From Watersipora subatra (taxonomy: Eukaryota > Bryozoa > Gymnolaemata > Cheilostomatida > Watersiporidae): DNA of 64,000 bases. A program made the position numbers and the translations under genes. The stretch lies in the NCBI RefSeq assembly GCF_963576615.1, contig NC_088708.1, positions 31,193,191 through 31,257,190 of the forward strand, given 5' to 3'. This document shows, piece by piece, positions 62,601-64,000 of the stretch. The notes under the pieces are model-generated. The model did no database searches and was not told where the DNA came from. It saw nothing but the letters and a program-made list of their open reading frames with translations. Each line of letters begins with the position of its first letter. The first letter of the stretch is position 1.

Positions 62601-64000
62601 GATGTTATGATATAATAAGAGCCGTGATATTATGATATAATAAGAGAGTTTGTGATGTTATGATATAATAAGAGAGTTTGTGATGTTATGATATAATAAG
62701 AGCCGTGATGTTATGATATAATAAGAGCCGTGATATTATGATATAATAAGAGAGTTTGTGATGTTATGATATAATAAGAGAGTTTGTGATGTTATGATAT
62801 AATAAGAGAGTTTGTGATGTTATGATATAATAAGAGAGTTTGTGAAGAAGAGTGATGATCTGTGATGTTATGAAAGTTCTAGAATGAGGGAAGAGTTATA
62901 AGAGTAGACTACCTAAGGCTAAGTTAATCTGTAAAAGTGGGTCAACTTCAAACAATGGCAGGCTCAGTTGGCAATCATAGAACTTTTGTTTTTCGTATAA
63001 CTGTACCACATGATCTATCGGATTAGAAACTCAAAAATCTGTCTCCATAAGTATAAAGGATAATTGTCCTCAGTGAATGTGTTCATGGATTTTTATCTTG
63101 AAAAATTTGCATTGAGAAAGAAAAACATCCCGGGCCTCGCCAGGCTTAACCACTATGTTTTTATGACGCGCATTTGGAGTTGTGTGCACATTGAGTTACC
63201 GTGCAAATAAGTGTTTCTATGGACATTCGCACGATGCGCATTTAACGCCAGCGCTTTGATAACGAAACTAGACTGAAACGCACATTATTGACCCCACAGG
63301 TCAATAAGTACCGACGCAGTCTTGTCAAGCTTACCAGCATTCGGAACATTAGCGCATCGGAACTGCTCAAAACGAAATAAAAACTCCTGAAGCGTGAAAA
63401 TGTTTAGAATGGAATATACTGCGTGATATTTTAATGGACATCATCCGCAAGAGCCATTTCCATCATTCGCAAGCATGATGAATTCGATGAAGATTTACGA
63501 GTGGCTCAAACGTGTGCGTCATGGAAACATCCCGAATGCTAAATAGTTCTCTATAATAACGAAAGCTTGCTAAAAATCTAGAACAACATGACTCTGTGTA
63601 CAGAGTGCAGTGATAAGACAAGGAGTAATGGAGCTATGTAGAACAACAACCAGCCATCAACATAAATATTTCTATCTATAATCAACCAAATCATTGATGT
63701 ACCTTCACCTTACAGAGACTTAGTTTATGATGAATGTCTATAAGTTTTCCACCACTATCCTACACTTTATAAGTTCAACTAGCTTATTGGCATACTGCAA
63801 TACTACTGAATCACCTGAAAATCCTCAAATTCATTTTTGGCCCACAACAAGTTAAGTTAATGTCCAAGTGCTTTCCTCAACGGCTGTAATAATATGCCAG
63901 CTACCAAACCTGATGTAAAGCCAAAGTTGGTGCCTCCAAAGAACATGTACATGTTCACATTGGCCTTCATGCCGAGCATCTCGTCGAGGGTGCGAGCCAC
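44388..64000 (-). CDS. GLB1: Beta-galactosidase (GH35, GLB1-type), 3' part of gene, nine exons
   Basis: Hydrolyses terminal beta-galactosides; animal GLB1 is lysosomal or secreted. Nine exons (see exon entries) with matching GT-AG sites and phases give 362 residues ending in TAG at 44388-44390, close to the length of this part of human GLB1. Landmarks in order: [28 protein letters not shown] (substrate-binding Tyr region), [64 protein letters not shown] and a C-terminal [16 protein letters not shown]. These fit GLB1/GLB1L rather than GLB1L2/3, whose ends differ. The catalytic Glu residues lie in exons beyond the right edge. Sequons NST, NVT, NAS and NIS fit a secretory-pathway protein. The last intron spans 8.6 kb and is full of repeats. 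The symbol is by similarity only. Confidence 0.93.
45083..45170. repeat. 20-bp tandem repeat, 4 copies
   Basis: CACTGAGACATTGATCTCTT repeated four times, the last copy ending AATGACATGG. Confidence 0.95.
46083..47277 (+). mobile_element. hAT-superfamily DNA transposon remnant with intact ends
   Basis: Ends CAGGGTTGG... and ...CCAACCCTG are inverted. The outer 200 bp on each side are rich in GGTTTAAACC and AAAACCGG-type words that also pair. An exact 8-bp target duplication, GGAAGCCC, flanks it (46075-46082 and 47278-47285), diagnostic for hAT. On the plus strand at about 46695-46870 a decayed BED-zinc-finger-like N-terminus is readable ([20 protein letters not shown], then [14 protein letters not shown]), as in hAT transposases. 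The catalytic domain is missing: internally deleted, non-autonomous copy of 1195 bp. Confidence 0.88.
47398..48150. repeat. 20-bp tandem repeat, about 37 copies
   Basis: ATTGGTTTGAGTGAGGTTTA, very homogeneous; recurrent GTAAGG variants and one 1-base deletion near 48040. Both edges degrade gradually (right side TTGAATTGCTTTCAATAAAT to about 48220). Confidence 0.97.
48876..49254 (-). mobile_element. Foldback/MITE relative of 63151-63535, interrupted at 49255
   Basis: Starts CACTGTTTCCATGACGCGCA; an inner ATGGAAACAGTG ends at 49026. The remainder (to TGCGCCAACTCCAAATCCG at 49254) is the reverse complement of the start of the 63151 copy (GGAGTT.TGTGCACATTGAGT, CTATGGACATTC). The expected terminus is missing where the TTAA-type element begins. 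Confidence 0.62.
49255..49785 (+). mobile_element. Partial copy of the TTAA-flanked foldback element
   Basis: Shares TACAAGCTCTTAAAAGCTAA, CGCAGCCACACGA, GTTTACACTTTCATGCAACC and TCAATAAAACCATG with the copies at 53936 and 58351; ends AATTTTGTTGCAAGCCAACA, like their terminal repeat. The outer left terminal repeat (about 70 bp) and much of the interior are missing. The 95-codon plus ORF at 49277-49564 is element sequence. Confidence 0.72.
49786..51295. other. Intronic sequence, nothing recognised
   Basis: Plus-strand ORFs at 50172-50450 (92 codons) and 50901-51161 (86 codons) show no recognisable family and run opposite to the host gene. Confidence 0.45.
51296..51828 (+). mobile_element. Helitron-like element, family III, with two tRNA-like modules
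   Basis: 5' part AAAACCGTGTTTGTCAGTCC; 3' end ACCTGGGCAACGCCGGGCAT and CTAGCTAG|T, where CCTGG/CCGGG can form the hairpin before CTAG-T. Two tRNA-like cores lie in reverse: about 51361-51430 (box B-like GAGTTCGAATCTCG, then GATTGGTGAAGG) and about 51505-51553 (TGGCTTAATTGGTAAGGGAT). The 3' 200 bp match the inverted copy at 21338. Confidence 0.65.
51829..52075 (+). mobile_element. Helitron-like element, family II, 3'-truncated, head-to-tail with previous
   Basis: ATACGTATAAATCTCAGTGT, TTGTCGGTCTGTGTGTCCAG and TTATAACGG.AAAGTTTTAG follow directly on the preceding CTAGT end; the same start is at 61357 and 23700. A reversed tRNA-like region lies at 51915-51985. No CTAG-T terminus with hairpin; similarity fades near 52075. 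Confidence 0.55.
52315..52850 (+). mobile_element. 3' end of a second LINE type (CR1/Jockey-like tail), decayed
   Basis: A frame from 52315 reads ...[15 protein letters not shown]...SNFVMSTL, a TGA, then [20 protein letters not shown] and RFYLSSAW to a stop at 52633-52635. S.xLWNxLP..L...SxxxFKxxLxxYL is the usual C-terminal tail of many APE-type LINE proteins; the internal TGA replaces the Trp codon. A 3' UTR with GATGAAATAAATCAC and a CACCC-rich microsatellite (about 52818-52849) follows. Different in sequence from the RLE-type LINE. Confidence 0.6.
52868..52992. repeat. 18-bp tandem repeat, about 7 copies
   Basis: GATAAAATGAAACTTC(G/A) with variants AAAGTGAAATTTCGC and AAAATGAGACTTCATTG. 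The frame stays open as a Lys/Met-rich repeat (MKLRDKMKL), but this is probably fortuitous. Confidence 0.85.
53204..53318 (-). CDS. GLB1: Beta-galactosidase exon 7
   Basis: 115 nt; acceptor ATGTTTCAG|GAATTC, donor GTAAAG|GTAGGT. One base completes the split Gln codon, then [20 protein letters not shown] and [18 protein letters not shown]. PxDTFxxxxGWxKG is conserved in GLB1. Confidence 0.92.
53936..54828 (+). mobile_element. Foldback/MITE with TTAA target duplication, copy A
   Basis: 893 bp flanked by TTAA (53932-53935 and 54829-54832). Ends AGGTTGACTTGCGACAAAAT and, inverted, TTTTGTTGCAATTCAACCT. The inverted arms continue for well over 100 bp (ATTACAGTTATTTGGTATCA, ATTACAAGCTCTTAAAAGCT). 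No transposase; TTAA duplications are typical of piggyBac-like elements, but the TIR does not prove that. Intron between exons 7 and 6. Confidence 0.85.
54829..56081. other. Intronic sequence, nothing recognised
   Basis: No array; AT-rich TAAATTAAA words near 55750-55830. Short plus ORF 55257-55445 not recognised. Confidence 0.5.
56082..56191 (-). CDS. GLB1: Beta-galactosidase exon 6
   Basis: 110 nt; acceptor TGCTGACAG|GGGATC, donor CTTCA|GTAAGT leaving two bases. Reads [20 protein letters not shown] and [16 protein letters not shown]; the first half matches GLVSNLTL..WTIF of human GLB1, the rest is divergent. Confidence 0.88.
56332..56466 (-). CDS. GLB1: Beta-galactosidase exon 5
   Basis: 135 nt, 45 codons, phase 0/0; acceptor CTTTATAG|CATTTC, donor ACTAAG|GTAAGT. 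Contains GILDRNG and [19 protein letters not shown], the strongly conserved [11 protein letters not shown] motif. Confidence 0.95.
56877..56981 (-). CDS. GLB1: Beta-galactosidase exon 4
   Basis: 105 nt, 35 codons, phase 0/0; acceptor GCTTGCAG|GGGTAT, donor AATGAT|GTAAGT. Reads [11 protein letters not shown]...[14 protein letters not shown], matching the beta-domain segment YGFVLYR..DRAYV in human GLB1. Confidence 0.93.
56982..57896. other. Intron between exons 4 and 3
   Basis: Two minus ORFs (57140-57430, 57472-57681) lie inside; neither resembles GLB1 and the flanking exons join in phase without them. Confidence 0.6.
57897..58070 (-). CDS. GLB1: Beta-galactosidase exon 3
   Basis: 174 nt, 58 whole codons, phase 0 at both ends; acceptor CTTGTTGCAG|TACAAA, donor GACACG|GTATGT. 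Begins [19 protein letters not shown], the linker leaving the TIM barrel. Confidence 0.93.
58351..59229 (-). mobile_element. Foldback/MITE with TTAA target duplication, copy B (opposite orientation)
   Basis: 879 bp flanked by TTAA (58347-58350 and 59230-59233). Its right half, read in reverse, matches the left half of copy A closely (AAGCCGCCATAGATTGGAAT, CACGTGAATTGAAAGGCC), so the two are inverted. Sits in the intron between exons 3 and 2. Confidence 0.87.
59234..60034. other. Intronic sequence, nothing recognised
   Basis: Stretch between copy B and exon 2; no repeat or ORF of note. Confidence 0.5.
60035..60153 (-). CDS. GLB1: Beta-galactosidase exon 2
   Basis: 119 nt; acceptor TTTGTAG|GGGCGC, donor GGCAAG|GTTAGA. 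Two bases complete the split Gly codon, then [20 protein letters not shown] and [19 protein letters not shown]. SYDYDAxLSEAGD is a GH35 signature; its tyrosines line the galactose pocket in human GLB1. Confidence 0.95.
60154..61261. other. Intronic sequence, nothing recognised
   Basis: Short AAGAGCTCA(A/G)TGTA triplicate near 60400-60450; otherwise featureless. Confidence 0.5.
61262..61753 (+). mobile_element. Helitron-like element, family II, preceded by a tRNA-like module
   Basis: A reversed tRNA-like core at 61262-61327 (GGGTCTCGAACTCATGACAT... CACCAACTGCACTAAT: box B and box A on the minus strand). From 61357: TATATAAATCTCAGTGTCTG, TTCGTCTGTCCAGTTAGAGC, and a second tRNA-like stretch at 61434-61495. 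Ends ACACGGGCATTCATCTAG|T, as at 24176. Confidence 0.6.
61754..62850. repeat. Mixed 28-/25-bp tandem array, about 39 units
   Basis: Two unit types share GTGATGTTATGATATAATAA: a 28-mer starting GAGTTT and a 25-mer starting GCC. The 25-mers mostly come in pairs, the second with GATATT. A block of five 28-mers plus the 25-mer pair (190 bp) recurs: GCCGTGATATT at 62431 and 62621. The array begins directly after the CTAG|T end of the Helitron-like element. Confidence 0.95.
62851..63150. other. Spacer, nothing recognised
   Basis: Unique-looking 300 bp between the array and the foldback element. Confidence 0.5.
63151..63535 (+). mobile_element. Foldback/MITE of the CACTATGTTT..CATGGAAACAT family
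   Basis: Starts CACTATGTTTTTATGACGCG and ends near CGTGTGCGTCATGGAAACAT. Shares GGAGTT.TGTGCACATTGAGT and GTTTCTATGGACATTC with the reverse of 48876-49254. About 385 bp, in the intron next to exon 1. Confidence 0.66.
63910..64000 (-). CDS. GLB1: Beta-galactosidase exon 1 of window (5' end outside)
   Basis: Reads [12 protein letters not shown] then [18 protein letters not shown] in frame from the last base of the window, plus one base (G) of the next codon. Donor ACATCAG|GTTTGG. Corresponds to the strand and loop with the GGTNF motif in GH35 enzymes. Confidence 0.93.

Overview
The window is AT-rich nuclear DNA from an animal. Evidence for this: split genes with GT-AG introns, a rhodopsin-class GPCR, a lysosomal-type beta-galactosidase gene, and a dense load of LINE, Helitron-like, hAT and foldback elements plus minisatellites. 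Low gene density and the marine-invertebrate look of the repeats suggest a lophotrochozoan (for example a mollusc or bryozoan), but the phylum is inferred, not shown.

Only two protein genes are well supported. (1) A complete, apparently intronless class A GPCR of 421 codons lies on the minus strand at 8608-9873; its motifs resemble NPY/NPF/RYamide/PrRP-type peptide receptors. (2) The 3' part of a GLB1-type (GH35) beta-galactosidase gene lies on the minus strand from the right edge (64000) down to a stop at 44388. I resolved nine coding exons whose GT-AG junctions and phases all agree and which give 362 consecutive residues. The exons with the catalytic glutamates lie beyond the right edge. 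Two further short minus-strand ORFs (3073-3291 and 32700-32966) are only candidate exons.

Layout: 1-7 kb has a LINE 3' end with a TA tail, 29-bp, 38-bp and 16-bp tandem arrays and no recognised gene. 7.4-9.9 kb has a foldback element and the GPCR. 10.6-16.9 kb has a CTATA satellite bounded by a perfect inverted repeat, smaller arrays and a Helitron-like copy. 16.9-19.8 kb is a 41-bp satellite of about 71 monomers with a 943-bp higher-order duplication. 20.4-24.2 kb is a mobile-element cluster: a decayed LINE with a restriction-like endonuclease, then four Helitron-like elements. 25-36 kb is mostly unrecognised, with an 11-bp array, a palindromic array and a third LINE copy. 36.6-38.4 kb is a 16-bp array. 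40-44 kb has a foldback element and a 31-bp array. 44.4-64 kb is the beta-galactosidase gene, whose introns hold a hAT element with an exact 8-bp target duplication, 20-bp and 28/25-bp arrays, Helitron-like copies, a LINE tail and two near full-length TTAA-flanked foldback elements in opposite orientation on either side of exons 3-6.

The two genes have no evident functional link. The most distinctive content is repeat biology: higher-order satellites, arrays bounded by inverted repeats or starting at Helitron-like ends, tRNA-like modules inside Helitron-like elements, and paired inverted elements around exons. No new multi-gene system is visible.
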